Shown piece after piece: positions 1-9,098 of a stretch of DNA of 32,941 nucleotides. The DNA comes from Candidatus Methylomirabilis oxygeniifera. GTDB taxonomy: Bacteria > Methylomirabilota > Methylomirabilia > Methylomirabilales > Methylomirabilaceae. The DNA lies in contig JACPQW010000188.1 of assembly GCA_016190285.1 (NCBI GenBank), forward strand, positions 1 through 32,941, in the 5' to 3' direction. The translations under genes were made by a program, and so were the position numbers. Position 1 is the first letter of the stretch; each line of letters opens with the position of its first letter. The notes beneath the pieces are model-generated. The model saw only the letters and a program-made list of their open reading frames with translations, searched no databases and was not told the DNA's origin.

Positions 1-1
1 A

Positions 2-157
2 GCCGAGGGAAAGACGACGAAAGAGCTCGCCCAGCTCTTAGGGATCAGCGTCAAGACCGCCGAGTCGCATCGAACCCATATTATGGAGAAGCTGGATATT
101 CACGAGACGGCCGGCCTTGTCCGCTATGCCATTCGCCAGGGTGTGATTCAGCCCTGA
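2..157 (+). CDS. LuxR/NarL-family response regulator, C-terminal HTH only (5' truncated by window edge)
   Basis: Open frame reads AEGKTTKELAQLLGISVKTAESHRTHIMEKLDIHETAGLVRYAIRQGVIQP*, nearly identical to the C-terminus of the CDS at 3189-3821. Confidence 0.9.
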   Translation, partial: AEGKTTKELAQLLGISVKTAESHRTHIMEKLDIHETAGLVRYAIRQGVIQP

Positions 158-177
158 CCTGTCTGCCGCCAGGCAGG
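158..177. repeat. Hairpin-forming inverted repeat directly after the regulator stop codon
   Basis: CCTGTCTG-CCGC-CAGGCAGG; no clear T-tract, so a terminator role is uncertain. Confidence 0.4.
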
Positions 178-302
178 TCGGCGGCCTTGGACACGCCTTT
201 TACAGGATTTCCCCCCGCTCATTTCAGGGAATCACCTGATTACCCTCCCCATGCAGAGCGAGTAGGATGACGTTATCAAACCCAAGAATAGACATTGGGT
301 TG

Positions 303-444
303 CGTCATTGCGAGCGTAGCGAAGCAATCTGACCCGAAGGGTTATCCCGAGTGTAACGAGGGAGCTCGCAGGATTGCTTCGGCTTCGCCTCGCAACGACA
401 CTGCGCGTCGAATTGCCGCGCACCCTTCGGGTGCCCGCAATGAC
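303..444. repeat. Dispersed MITE-like repeat (CGTCATTGCGAG...CGCAATGAC), copy 1
   Basis: Ends cgtcattgcgagcgtagcgaagcaatct and ...cgcaatgacagacac; internal inverted arms; a related copy lies at 6734-6830. Confidence 0.75.
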
Positions 445-522
445 AGACACATGACATGAGGGACGATGGGGTCCCGCAGGAGGCGCCGTGGCAATCGATG
501 ACCAGACTCGAGTCTACAGCAT

Positions 523-880
523 GCCGATCGCGACACTGATTGTCGATGATGATCTTTCGTTTCGAAAGGCCGTAAGAGCGCTCTTGGAGCAGGCGCCGGA
601 GGTCAGCGTAGTCGGGGAGGCCACGGACGGCGAAGAGGCGCTTCAACTGGCGCAGGAGCTTCGACCTGATGAGGTCCTGATGGACATCACCATGCCACGA
701 CTCAGTGGGCTCGAGGCCACCCGACGGATCAAGGCCGAGCGGCCGGAGACGAAGGTCATCGTCCTGACGGTGTACCAGGATGAGGTGTACCGCAAGACGG
801 CGTATGAAAGCGGAGCCGACGCCTTTCTGACCAAGAAGACCGTGGGCACCCAGCTCCTCCCCACCATCATCGGCCTCTAG
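523..880 (+). CDS. Stand-alone response-regulator receiver (CheY-like) protein
   Basis: MPIATLIVDDDLSFRKAVRALLEQ...VLMDITMPR...LTVYQDE...FLTKK; receiver motifs DD, D, T, K; no output domain. ATG at 523 preferred over the ORF-track start. Confidence 0.88.
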
Positions 881-1027
881 TTGTCGTCAGCACGTCTCCT
901 GCTCCGCTTATCATGGCAATTTCTCCCATGGTGCCTTCCCTACAGGTGAAGGGTGTAGTATGTTATTAATGACGGAACAATTTTGGACAACGCCCTTTAC
1001 CACCATGAGCGGACGCCAGGCGCGGCA

Positions 1028-3187
1028 ATGCGTTCATTTGCTTCGGTGGCCCGATGGGCCAAACAGATCGAGCACACAGCAAAGGCCATCTCTGCCGGTG
1101 TTGCGAGTCTACGGTTCCGCGTCCTGCTGCTCGTCCTCCTAGCCCTTGCTCCCGCCTTTGCGATGCTGCTGTACACCACCATGGAACGACGAGGCTATGA
1201 GGCCGCTCAGGCTCAGGCTGACGCCCTCTCGCTGGTTCGCCTCGCCTCTGCCCAGCAAGAACGATTGATCGAAGGCGCGCGGGAACTGCTGGTCGGCCTG
1301 GCCCAACTGCCCGCCGTGCGCCGGGGCGACACGATCGCGTGCGATGATCTCCTCTTTGCCCTCCGGGAAAAATCCCCTCGCTATGCCAACCTGGGCGCGG
1401 TCCGGCCGAACGGCAAGATCTTCTGCAGCGCCACACCGGTTCGCGGTCCGATCAATGTGAGGGACCGCGCCTTTTTTCAGCGCGCCGTCCAGACCCGTAG
1501 CTTCGCCATCGGCGATTACCAGATCGACCCCTCCAGCGGCCACGCGATTCTCACATTTGCATACCCCGTGTTGAATCGAGCCGGTCAGATGGCGGCGCTG
1601 ATCTTTGCCGATCTGGATCTTACCTGGATCAGTAGCGTCGCGGCTGAAGCCCACCTGCCCCATGGGAGCGTGGTGACCTTGGTTGACCAGAACGGCACGA
1701 TCCTGGCCCGCGACCCCGACCCCAAGCGATGGGTTGGAAAGTCCGCCTCCGCAGTCCCGATCTTTCAGGCGATGGTGAAGCTGTCACGGGAGGGGACGGC
1801 GCAAGGGTTTGAGCTGGACGGCATCAGGAGCCTGTTTGCATTCAAACCCCTGTTGCGTTCCACGACGTCCGGAAATATCTATGTGGTGGTCGGGATTCCG
1901 ACGGCGGTCGCCTTTGCCCGATCCAACCGGCTACTGGCCATTAGCCTGGCCGGGCTCCTGCTGGTGGCCGCTCTCGCCATCACGGCGGTCTGGGTCGGCA
2001 GCGACGTTTTTCTCCTGCGTCAGGTCCGGGCGCTGGTGGGGGCGACGGACCGCCTGCGCAAGGGCGACCTCAGTGCTCGCACCGGCTTGCTATACGGACC
2101 CGGGGAGTTGAGTCGTCTCGCCAGGACCTTTGATGAGATGGCGGCCGCGTTGCAGACGAGGCAGGCCGAGGCGGAGCGGGCCGCTGAAACCATGAGGAAG
2201 CTGTGGAGCGCGGTGGAGCAGACGGCCGACAGTGTCATCATTACCAATCGAGACGGCATCATCGAGTATGTGAACCCCGCCTTTGAGCGAGAGACCGGTT
2301 ACAGGCGTGATGAGGTGATCGGCCGGACACCCAGCATCCTGAAGTCGGACCAGCACGGCAAACAATTCTATGAGCATCTCTGGGAGGCCATCGTCGCTGG
2401 AGAGGTGTTCCGCGCCGCCTTTATTAACAGAAAGAAGGATGGGACCATCTACTACGAAGACAAGACCATTGCGCCACTGAGGGACAGTGAAGGGACGATC
2501 ACGCACTTTGTGTCGACAGGCCGTGATATCAGCGATCTCCAGCGGGCAGGGCAGGCGCTACGGCACCTGAACGAGGCGATGGAGCAGGAGTCGAGACGGA
2601 TCGCCCATGCGCTGCACGACGAAGCGGGGCAGCTCCTGGCCGCGGTCGATATTGCGCTGGAGGAGTGTGCTCGCGAACTGCCGCCGACGGCCCAAGAGCA
2701 GCTCCAGGAGGTCAGGGGGCTGCTGGACCAGATCGAAGCGCAACTGCGGCACCTGTCCCATGAGCTCCGCCCTACGATCCTGGACGACCTGGGATTGGTG
2801 CCGGCCATGGAATTCCTGGCCGAGGGGGTCTCGGCGCGGACGGGGCTTTCCGTCACCGTGGACGGACCGACCACGGGTCGCCTGCCGCTTGCCATCGAAA
2901 CAGCTCTCTACCGGATTGTTCAGGAGGCCCTCACCAACGTGACGAAACACGCCCAAGCCACGAGCGTATCGGTTCAGGTCAAGCGGGAGAACCGGAGACT
3001 TCGCTGCACCATCCATGATGACGGGATCGGCTTTGACGTGTCTGCCGTTCTGGCCCAAAAGGGCGACCGGGGTCTCGGATTGGTCGGGATCCGTGAGCGG
3101 CTTAACGCCGTGGGTGGAAGGCTTCAGATTACTTCGGCCCCCGGCCAGGGGACGGAACTGGCCATTACCATCCCGCTGGAGGTATGA
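1028..3187 (+). CDS. Membrane sensor histidine kinase, Cache-like sensor + HAMP + PAS + HisKA_3/HATPase (NarL type)
   Basis: TM segment FRVLLLVLLALAPAFAMLL, extracellular region, HAMP, PAS-like VEQTADSVIITNRDGIIEYVNPAFERETGY, HisKA_3 SRRIAHALHDEAGQLLAAVDIAL, HATPase DDGIGFD...GLGLVGIRERL. The ORF opens from TTG 983; ATG 1028 is the likely start. Confidence 0.9.
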   Translation: MRSFASVARWAKQIEHTAKAISAGVASLRFRVLLLVLLALAPAFAMLLYTTMERRGYEAAQAQADALSLVRLASAQQERLIEGARELLVGLAQLPAVRRGDTIACDDLLFALREKSPRYANLGAVRPNGKIFCSATPVRGPINVRDRAFFQRAVQTRSFAIGDYQIDPSSGHAILTFAYPVLNRAGQMAALIFADLDLTWISSVAAEAHLPHGSVVTLVDQNGTILARDPDPKRWVGKSASAVPIFQAMVKLSREGTAQGFELDGIRSLFAFKPLLRSTTSGNIYVVVGIPTAVAFARSNRLLAISLAGLLLVAALAITAVWVGSDVFLLRQVRALVGATDRLRKGDLSARTGLLYGPGELSRLARTFDEMAAALQTRQAEAERAAETMRKLWSAVEQTADSVIITNRDGIIEYVNPAFERETGYRRDEVIGRTPSILKSDQHGKQFYEHLWEAIVAGEVFRAAFINRKKDGTIYYEDKTIAPLRDSEGTITHFVSTGRDISDLQRAGQALRHLNEAMEQESRRIAHALHDEAGQLLAAVDIALEECARELPPTAQEQLQEVRGLLDQIEAQLRHLSHELRPTILDDLGLVPAMEFLAEGVSARTGLSVTVDGPTTGRLPLAIETALYRIVQEALTNVTKHAQATSVSVQVKRENRRLRCTIHDDGIGFDVSAVLAQKGDRGLGLVGIRERLNAVGGRLQITSAPGQGTELAITIPLEV

Positions 3188-3188
3188 G

Positions 3189-3821
3189 ATGGCGACTCGG
3201 GTATTGCTCGCCGACGACCACTTGATTGTTCGTCAAGGGTGCAAGGCCCTTCTGGAGCGGGAAGGGTTCGAGGTCATCGCGGAGGCGTCAGACGGCCAAG
3301 AGGCAGTCCGCCTCGCCGAGTCCCTCCGTCCCGATGTCGCGGTCCTGGACCTGGCGATGCCGCTCATGAACGGTCTGGAAGCCTCTCAGGAGATCCTGCG
3401 CGCCTCCCCCAGGACGAGGAGTGTCCTGTTGACGATGTACACGGACGATCATTACGTCATCCAGGCCCTCCGGGCCGGCATCCGGGGGTATGTCGTCAAG
3501 ACCCAGGCCCCCTCAGATCTGGTTCAGGCGATTCAGGAGGCAACCAAGGGAGCGATCTATCTGAGTCCCACCATCTCTCGGGCGGTCGTCGACGCCTATC
3601 TGGCAAAAACCGAGCTGCCCCCTGATCCCCTGACGCCACGGGAACGACAGGTCCTGCAACTGGTTGCCGAGGGGAAGACGGCGAAGGAAGCGGCCGAACT
3701 CCTCGGAATCAGCGTCAAGACCGTTGAGTCCCATCGAACCCGGATTAAGGAGAAGCTGGATATCCACGAGACTGCCGGGCTGGTCCGCTACGCCATTCGC
3801 CAAGGATTGATCCAGCCGTGA
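3189..3821 (+). CDS. LuxR/NarL-family response regulator
   Basis: MATRVLLADDHLIVRQGCKALLEREGFEVIAEASDGQEA...; HTH LTPRERQVLQLVAEGKTAKEAAELLGISVKTVESHRTRI. Starts 1 nt after the kinase stop. Confidence 0.93.
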   Translation: MATRVLLADDHLIVRQGCKALLEREGFEVIAEASDGQEAVRLAESLRPDVAVLDLAMPLMNGLEASQEILRASPRTRSVLLTMYTDDHYVIQALRAGIRGYVVKTQAPSDLVQAIQEATKGAIYLSPTISRAVVDAYLAKTELPPDPLTPRERQVLQLVAEGKTAKEAAELLGISVKTVESHRTRIKEKLDIHETAGLVRYAIRQGLIQP

Positions 3822-4037
3822 GCCGGACGACCATGTGATGGCCGGCGCGTCTCCCTCCCGTGTAGGGTTTTTCCCGACCCCTTTTGCCCACTTACTCCAG
3901 TCGCCTTGTCAGGATTCCCGCTGATTGCCCCTCCCCACCTAGCACACTATGTTGTTGGTGAAGCGAGGAAGCGAGATGACGAAGATTACTACACTAGGCA
4001 GACGACACCTGATTACGCCATTCCGCTGAGGTGGGAA

Positions 4038-4397
4038 ATGCCTATCAATGCTCTGATCGTGGACGATGATCGCGCGTTTCGCAGGGTTGTCAGACGACTC
4101 TTGGAACAAGCGGGCGACATCAGTGTGGTGGGGGAGGCCGGTGACGGTGAAGAAGCGGTTGAGTTGACCCAACAGCTTCAGCCGGATGTCGTCCTCATGG
4201 ACGTCGCGATGCCCCGCGTGGACGGATTCGAGGCCACACGGCGCATCAAGGCCAAGCGGCCCCAGACAAAGGTCATTATCCTCACAGTTCATGAGGAGGC
4301 GGTGTATCGCCGGGCAGCCGGTGGCAGCGGAGCGGATAACTTTCTCATCAAGAAAACCCTTGCCACCAAGCTGCTGCCGGCCATTATCGAGCAGTAG
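4038..4397 (+). CDS. Stand-alone response-regulator receiver protein, paralogue of 523-880
   Basis: MPINALIVDDDRAFRRVVRRLLEQAGDISVVGEAGDGEEA...VLMDVAMPR; aligns end to end with the receiver at 523-880. Confidence 0.88.
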   Translation: MPINALIVDDDRAFRRVVRRLLEQAGDISVVGEAGDGEEAVELTQQLQPDVVLMDVAMPRVDGFEATRRIKAKRPQTKVIILTVHEEAVYRRAAGGSGADNFLIKKTLATKLLPAIIEQ

Positions 4398-4413
4398 TAT
4401 CGTGGAGAGGGCC

Positions 4414-5511
4414 ATGGGAACACAGAAGATATTCGGGGTCTTAGAGGGTGGCGGCGTTCGGGGGATCGCGCATGCCGGGGCCTACGAAGCCGTGTCCCGA
4501 ACAGCGCAGTGCGAATTTGCCGGGATTGCCGGCACATCGGCCGGCTCGATTGTGGCCGCCCTCATCGCGGCCGGCGCCAGTCCTGAGTTTATCAAGCAGT
4601 TGCTGCTCTCGACAGATTTTCGAGAATTTCTGGATCCCGAATGCCGCGACGTGAACATCGCGACCGCGAGGACACTCGTGGAGGGCCTGCTCAATGAGGG
4701 CATGCTGGGTCGTGCGATGACGATTACGTTTGCGCTGTTTTCGAACGATTCACTCGTCACGAGACTGATCTCAGGCAATGGCATTCACTCCGGCGCACCT
4801 TTTGTGGCCTGGTTTAGAGGCGCGCTTCAGGACTGTTGCGGCAACGCGGAATTGCGCTTCAGGGATATCGCCGGGAAACACCTGAAGGTCATCGCCACCA
4901 ACCTGACCACCCGATCACTGACCGTCTTCAGCTCGGAACTTACGCCGGACCTCACCTTGTGGGAGGCGGTACGAGCCTCGATCAGCGTTCCTTTTTTCTT
5001 TACGCCGTTTAAGATCGGTTCGGGACTGTTTATCGACGGCGGCCTGTTGAGCAATTGTCCGGTCTGGGTGTTTGATGATGAGCGACACGCGTTCCCCTCT
5101 GCCCCTACCGTGGGATTTCGATTGAGGGAGCCCACTCCACAACCACGGGAGCCTGTAAGTTTTGTCGATTTCGTCTCGTCGTTTTGTGAAACGTTGTGGA
5201 ATACCGCGAGAGACGAGAACGACCTGCGTCAGAACAGGGACATTCCAGCACTCATTATGATTAATCTGCTCGCCGACGAATTGGACTGGCTGGCATTTGA
5301 TATCGACGGCAACACAAAGCAGCAGATTTACGACAACGCGGTCCGCGTCACAGCGGAGGCGCTCAGCCGAGAGTTGCGGCCCGTCGCAAAGGCCTCGAAT
5401 GGGAAGGGTGTCTTCAGGCGGGTCGCCGAGGAGATATTCGTTGTATCACGAATGAACGGACGGTTTCGGAAACGGGGCGAAACGGGAACCGGGTTGTCGC
5501 GCGCTGCGTAG
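4414..5511 (+). CDS. Patatin-like phospholipase
   Basis: VLEGGGVRGIAHAGAYEAV...IAGTSAGSIVAALIAAG (GGGxRG, GxSxG) and FIDGGLLSNCPV (DGG). Confidence 0.9.
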   Translation: MGTQKIFGVLEGGGVRGIAHAGAYEAVSRTAQCEFAGIAGTSAGSIVAALIAAGASPEFIKQLLLSTDFREFLDPECRDVNIATARTLVEGLLNEGMLGRAMTITFALFSNDSLVTRLISGNGIHSGAPFVAWFRGALQDCCGNAELRFRDIAGKHLKVIATNLTTRSLTVFSSELTPDLTLWEAVRASISVPFFFTPFKIGSGLFIDGGLLSNCPVWVFDDERHAFPSAPTVGFRLREPTPQPREPVSFVDFVSSFCETLWNTARDENDLRQNRDIPALIMINLLADELDWLAFDIDGNTKQQIYDNAVRVTAEALSRELRPVAKASNGKGVFRRVAEEIFVVSRMNGRFRKRGETGTGLSRAA

Positions 5512-5590
5512 AGGTTTGTGGAGGGGCACCTCTTACCGAGGGTGCATATCCGTTATAACTCGGCCTCTTGTTTCTCGCCCGGCAAGGGGG

Positions 5591-5652
5591 GCCGGCGCTT
5601 ACAACGCCGTATCCGGAACCGTGCAGTTCGAATTGACCCGGATTGCCGGAAC
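5591..5652 (+). pseudogene. Short diverged duplicate of the patatin 5' region (fragment)
   Basis: Hand alignment with 4474-4535 gives about 49/62 identical bases; translated AGAYNAVSGTVQFELTRIAGT versus AGAYEAVSRTAQCEFAGIAGT; a stop follows a few codons later. Confidence 0.55.
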
Positions 5653-5847
5653 GGTGCAGTAGCAAGGCAATAGTATGGTGTCAGGCTCTTGCCACGCGGC
5701 TCCGGCTGTCTCCGTGGCCTCTCGTTGGTCTTCCTGTCGCGTAAGCCGTTCAAGTTGCTCTCGCGCCTCGTCGATTGACCGCGTGGCGCGGAGGACGTGA
5801 GCAGCCAGGGTCCAGGGTATGGGCCAACTCCTTCCGATCCCCAACAT
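5599..5847 (-). CDS. Possible small hypothetical protein (82 aa)
   Basis: MLGIGRSWPIPWTLAAHVLRATRSIDEAREQLERLTRQEDQREATETAG...; GGAGGA a few nt upstream of the ATG; its C-terminus reads through the patatin-like fragment in antisense. Confidence 0.35.
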   Translation of the reverse strand: MLGIGRSWPIPWTLAAHVLRATRSIDEAREQLERLTRQEDQREATETAGAAWQEPDTILLPCYCTVPAIRVNSNCTVPDTAL

Positions 5848-6040
5848 GGTGAGTCCTCCGCTTCTGAATGAATATGCCGTCCGGTGGTGTGATGATGATC
5901 CTCTCATGCTCTTTACTCATAAAATAAAACGGCATTTGAGAAACAAGAATCGGCGAATATCTGATTTTTGCGTCAGACTACGGATCGATTCCGTGTCGGC
6001 GGTTGGCCTACACGGAGAGCGTCAGGGAAAGCAAAGAGCG

Positions 6041-6673
6041 TTAATCCACCAGCTTATTGCGGATCGCGTAGGCGATAAGATCCGCCGTTCTGCTCATCTG
6101 CAACTTCTCCAGGATCCGCGCCCGATAAGTGCTGACGGTCTTGACGCTGAGATTCAACTGGGTGGCGATATCGTTGACCCTTTTGCCGGCGCCGATCAGA
6201 GACAAGACTTGGTACTCGCGGCTGGACAGGCCCTCGTGCAGGGGCCGGTCGGTCGCGATGGCGACGTCATTGGCCAGTCGCTCGGCCAGCGTCGGACTGA
6301 CATACCGCCCGCCGCTCACGACCTTGCGGATCGCCTTGACCAGCTCCTCTGGCGCGCTCTCCTTCGTCAGATACCCCGACGCGCCCAGCTTCAGCGTCCG
6401 CACCGCCACCTGATCTTCCGGGTGCATGCTCAACACCAGCACGGGCAGTTGGGGGCAGTCGTGCTTGAGCTCCTTAAGCGCGTCGAGCCCGCTGATCCCC
6501 GGCATGTGGAGATCCAGCACGACGACGTCGTAGGGCTCGTGTCGGGCCAGCGCGAGCAGTTCGTTCGCATTGGCCGCTTCGCCCGTCACCCGCATGTCGG
6601 GCTCCGCGCCCACGATCTGCTTGAGCCCCTGCCGTACCACCGCATGATCGTCAACAATCAGCACGCGCAGCAT
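6041..6673 (-). CDS. LuxR/NarL-family response regulator
   Basis: MLRVLIVDDHAVVRQGLKQIVGAEPDMRVTGEAANANELL...; HTH LSSREYQVLSLIGAGKRVNDIATQLNLSVKTVSTYRARILEKL. Confidence 0.93.
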   Translation of the reverse strand: MLRVLIVDDHAVVRQGLKQIVGAEPDMRVTGEAANANELLALARHEPYDVVVLDLHMPGISGLDALKELKHDCPQLPVLVLSMHPEDQVAVRTLKLGASGYLTKESAPEELVKAIRKVVSGGRYVSPTLAERLANDVAIATDRPLHEGLSSREYQVLSLIGAGKRVNDIATQLNLSVKTVSTYRARILEKLQMSRTADLIAYAIRNKLVD

Positions 6674-6733
6674 GGCGTCTCCCTTTCCCAAACATAGAGA
6701 TGACAATCCGTTATTGGTCCGACACCCCATCGG

Positions 6734-6830
6734 CGTCATTGCGAGGGAGCGTAGCAACCGAAGCAATCTCACAGTCTTTCAGCAGGAGAACGATGAGATT
6801 GCCGCGCTCCCGTTGGTCGCTCGCAATGAC
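6734..6830. repeat. Dispersed MITE-like repeat (CGTCATTGCGAG...CGCAATGAC), copy 2
   Basis: cgtcattgcgagggagcgtagcaaccgaagcaatctca ... tgagattgccgcgctcccgttggtcgctcgcaatgac; long imperfect palindrome with termini shared with copy 1. Confidence 0.78.
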
Positions 6831-7201
6831 AGACACACGACTGAATTACGGGCGGTCACACGACGGATTGGTTGTTGGCCGGCCGTGGCGATCTCCCGGA
6901 TCTCACGCATGTACTGGCTGACCACCTTGTCCCATTGGTGCCTATCTGATGTCAGGATCAGCCTTGGCAGGTTGACTAAAACGAGGCATTCTGTTCGGAC
7001 TCTCACCGAAAAGATACGGCGTAACAGAGGGGAAGGGAATCGACGAAAGGACTGACTTGTACGATAGAAACTGATGAATCCGTCGTCAGTATTTATTCTG
7101 CAATGAGACAGGGGGAAGTGTGTAAGGCGAGGTGTATGGTGGGAAAGACAGGGTGCGGGGATGAGATAGATTCTTTCCTGCTTTACCCTACACCCTAAAC
7201 C

Positions 7202-8530
7202 CTACACCCTGTTTTTTGGCTCCACCCCTCGATAAGAGGCGTCAAGAAGCTCGACGGGATGCATCACCCGAATCTTCAGCCCTCGCTCTCTGATGCCCTT
7301 CTCGATCTGGAGTGAGCAGCCAGGGTTGCCGCTGACGACGATATTGGCCCCCGTCTCCTTGATCCGATCGATCTTCCGATCGAGCAACTGCTGAGCCGGT
7401 TCGGGATGCAAGAGATTGTAGATCCCGGCGCTGCCGCAGCAGAAGTCGGACTCTTTCAGCTCGATGAACCGGAGCCCGGGGATCTGTGTGAGGAGTGCCC
7501 TTGGCTGCTGCCGAATCTTCTGACCATGGGCCAGGTGGCAGGCATCGTGATAGGTGACGGTCACGTTTAGCGGCTGGAGCTTACCGTATAACGAGACCCC
7601 AGCCAGAAGCTCTGAGACGTCCCGCACCTTCTTGCTGAAGGCTTCAGCCCGCCTGGCGTAGGCCGAATCAGTCCGGAACAGCTCCCAATATTCCTTCATG
7701 GCTGAGCCGCACCCCGCCGCATTGACCACGATGTGATCCACGCCTACCCGTTCGAAGAGGTCGATGGTCTGCCTCGCCAGCGCCTTCCCTTGCTCCCGCT
7801 CCCCTTCGTGAATGAGCAGCGAGCCACAGCAGCCTTGATCCTGCGGCGCGATTACCTCGTAGCCGTTCTCGCTCAAGACGCTGACCGTGGCCGCATTCAC
7901 GTGGGCGAAAAAGAACCGTTGGACGCAGCCGAGCAAAAGCCCCACCCGTCCCCGGCTCGGACCGTTGGCCGATGTAATCTCAGGAAGTACGAACGCATGA
8001 GGATCCGAGATGTGGGGCAGAAGCGCTTCCATCCGACTCAGGCGGCCCAAGCGACTCAAAAGCCCTGAGCCCCGGATGAGCCGCTGCAGGCCGGACCGCT
8101 GATATAATCGGAGGACGCGGATAAGCGTCCGTAGCCGACCGAGATGGGTGAAGGTGCGCAGAAGGAGATCGCGAAACCGCCGCTCGACTGCGGAACGCTG
8201 ATAGCGCCGCTCGAGCTGGCCCCTGGTCGTTTCCATCAGGAAACCAAATTGCACGCCCGATGGGCAGGCCGTCTCGCAGGCCCGGCAGAGGAGGCAAAGG
8301 TCCATGTGTTTGGCGAAGCTGTCGGAGGCGTCGATCTTGCCTTCAGAGGCAGTCCGGATAAGGTAGAGCCGCCCGCGCGGGCTGTCCATCTCGTTGCCAA
8401 GGACGAGGTAAGTGGGGCAGGTCGGCAGGCAGAACCCGCAGTGGATGCAGTCGAGAAAGAGTTCGGGATCAGGCGGATCGAGCTGATCGAATGCCCGTGC
8501 GCCTCTTGGCCCTGGTGGCGGCATTACCAT
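7202..8530 (-). CDS. glcF: Glycolate oxidase iron-sulfur subunit-like protein (two 4Fe-4S clusters, two CCG domains)
   Basis: CIHCGFCLPTCPTY, CLLCRACETACPSG, CCGSLLIHEGE, CCGSAGIYNLL. Confidence 0.9.
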   Translation of the reverse strand: MVMPPPGPRGARAFDQLDPPDPELFLDCIHCGFCLPTCPTYLVLGNEMDSPRGRLYLIRTASEGKIDASDSFAKHMDLCLLCRACETACPSGVQFGFLMETTRGQLERRYQRSAVERRFRDLLLRTFTHLGRLRTLIRVLRLYQRSGLQRLIRGSGLLSRLGRLSRMEALLPHISDPHAFVLPEITSANGPSRGRVGLLLGCVQRFFFAHVNAATVSVLSENGYEVIAPQDQGCCGSLLIHEGEREQGKALARQTIDLFERVGVDHIVVNAAGCGSAMKEYWELFRTDSAYARRAEAFSKKVRDVSELLAGVSLYGKLQPLNVTVTYHDACHLAHGQKIRQQPRALLTQIPGLRFIELKESDFCCGSAGIYNLLHPEPAQQLLDRKIDRIKETGANIVVSGNPGCSLQIEKGIRERGLKIRVMHPVELLDASYRGVEPKNRV

Positions 8531-8591
8531 CCTTAAATGATCAGCGAAGGCCGGGATCGCTCCCGGCCTTCGCTGTGTTCACGAAGCGCTG

Positions 8592-9098
8592 TTATCGGAG
8601 GATCTGTCCGCGAATCTCCCCCGGTGGAAAGAGGACTGTGTGCACATTGGCATATGTGAGGCCGGCGCGCATCGCCTGGACCAGCTCAGCCAACTCCCCC
8701 GCTGCGATCCCCTGTCCTGTGACGGCAACCACGTCAGCCGCGACTATCGTTCCCGTCAGGAACACTCCTGAGTCCGGACAGGCGGGTTTCCCGCCCCCCC
8801 CGCACAGGAATGCCGCCACGCCCCCGGTCACACCCGGTGCGCCCAGGTGAATATGGGCGACGGTCACGGGCGCCTCCATACTGAAGTACACCAGGGTGTA
8901 GTCGATCTGTGTCGCGGCATCGTTGAGGGTGGCAAAGAAGAAACCTGTCCCTGTTGTGGAGATGGTGGAGGGGTTCGTCTCCTGGCCTCCGTTCAAGTGA
9001 GCGCCGAATTGCTGAGCCGCCATGGTCGGTCCTGCAGTAAAGAGCATGACTCCCAAAGCCAGTGCCATGACCCATGAGTACGTTCCACGCTGCCGCAT
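8592..9098 (-). CDS. CHRD-domain secreted protein
   Basis: Signal peptide MRQRGTYSWVMALALGVMLFTAGPTMAA, then FGAHLNGGQETNPSTISTTGTGFFFATL...HIHLGAPGVTGGVAAFLC...ANVHTVLFPPGEIRGQI, typical of CHRD. ggagggagg upstream of the ATG. Confidence 0.88.
   Translation of the reverse strand: MRQRGTYSWVMALALGVMLFTAGPTMAAQQFGAHLNGGQETNPSTISTTGTGFFFATLNDAATQIDYTLVYFSMEAPVTVAHIHLGAPGVTGGVAAFLCGGGGKPACPDSGVFLTGTIVAADVVAVTGQGIAAGELAELVQAMRAGLTYANVHTVLFPPGEIRGQILR

Noticed and set aside
1139-1663. Long minus-strand ORFs opposite the histidine kinase and other CDSs
   Set aside because: High GC creates many antisense ORFs; the sense frames have convincing domains and these do not.
5819-6697. 292-aa plus-strand ORF antisense to the LuxR-type regulator
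   Set aside because: Shadow ORF of a clear minus-strand response regulator; composition-driven, with no recognisable domain.
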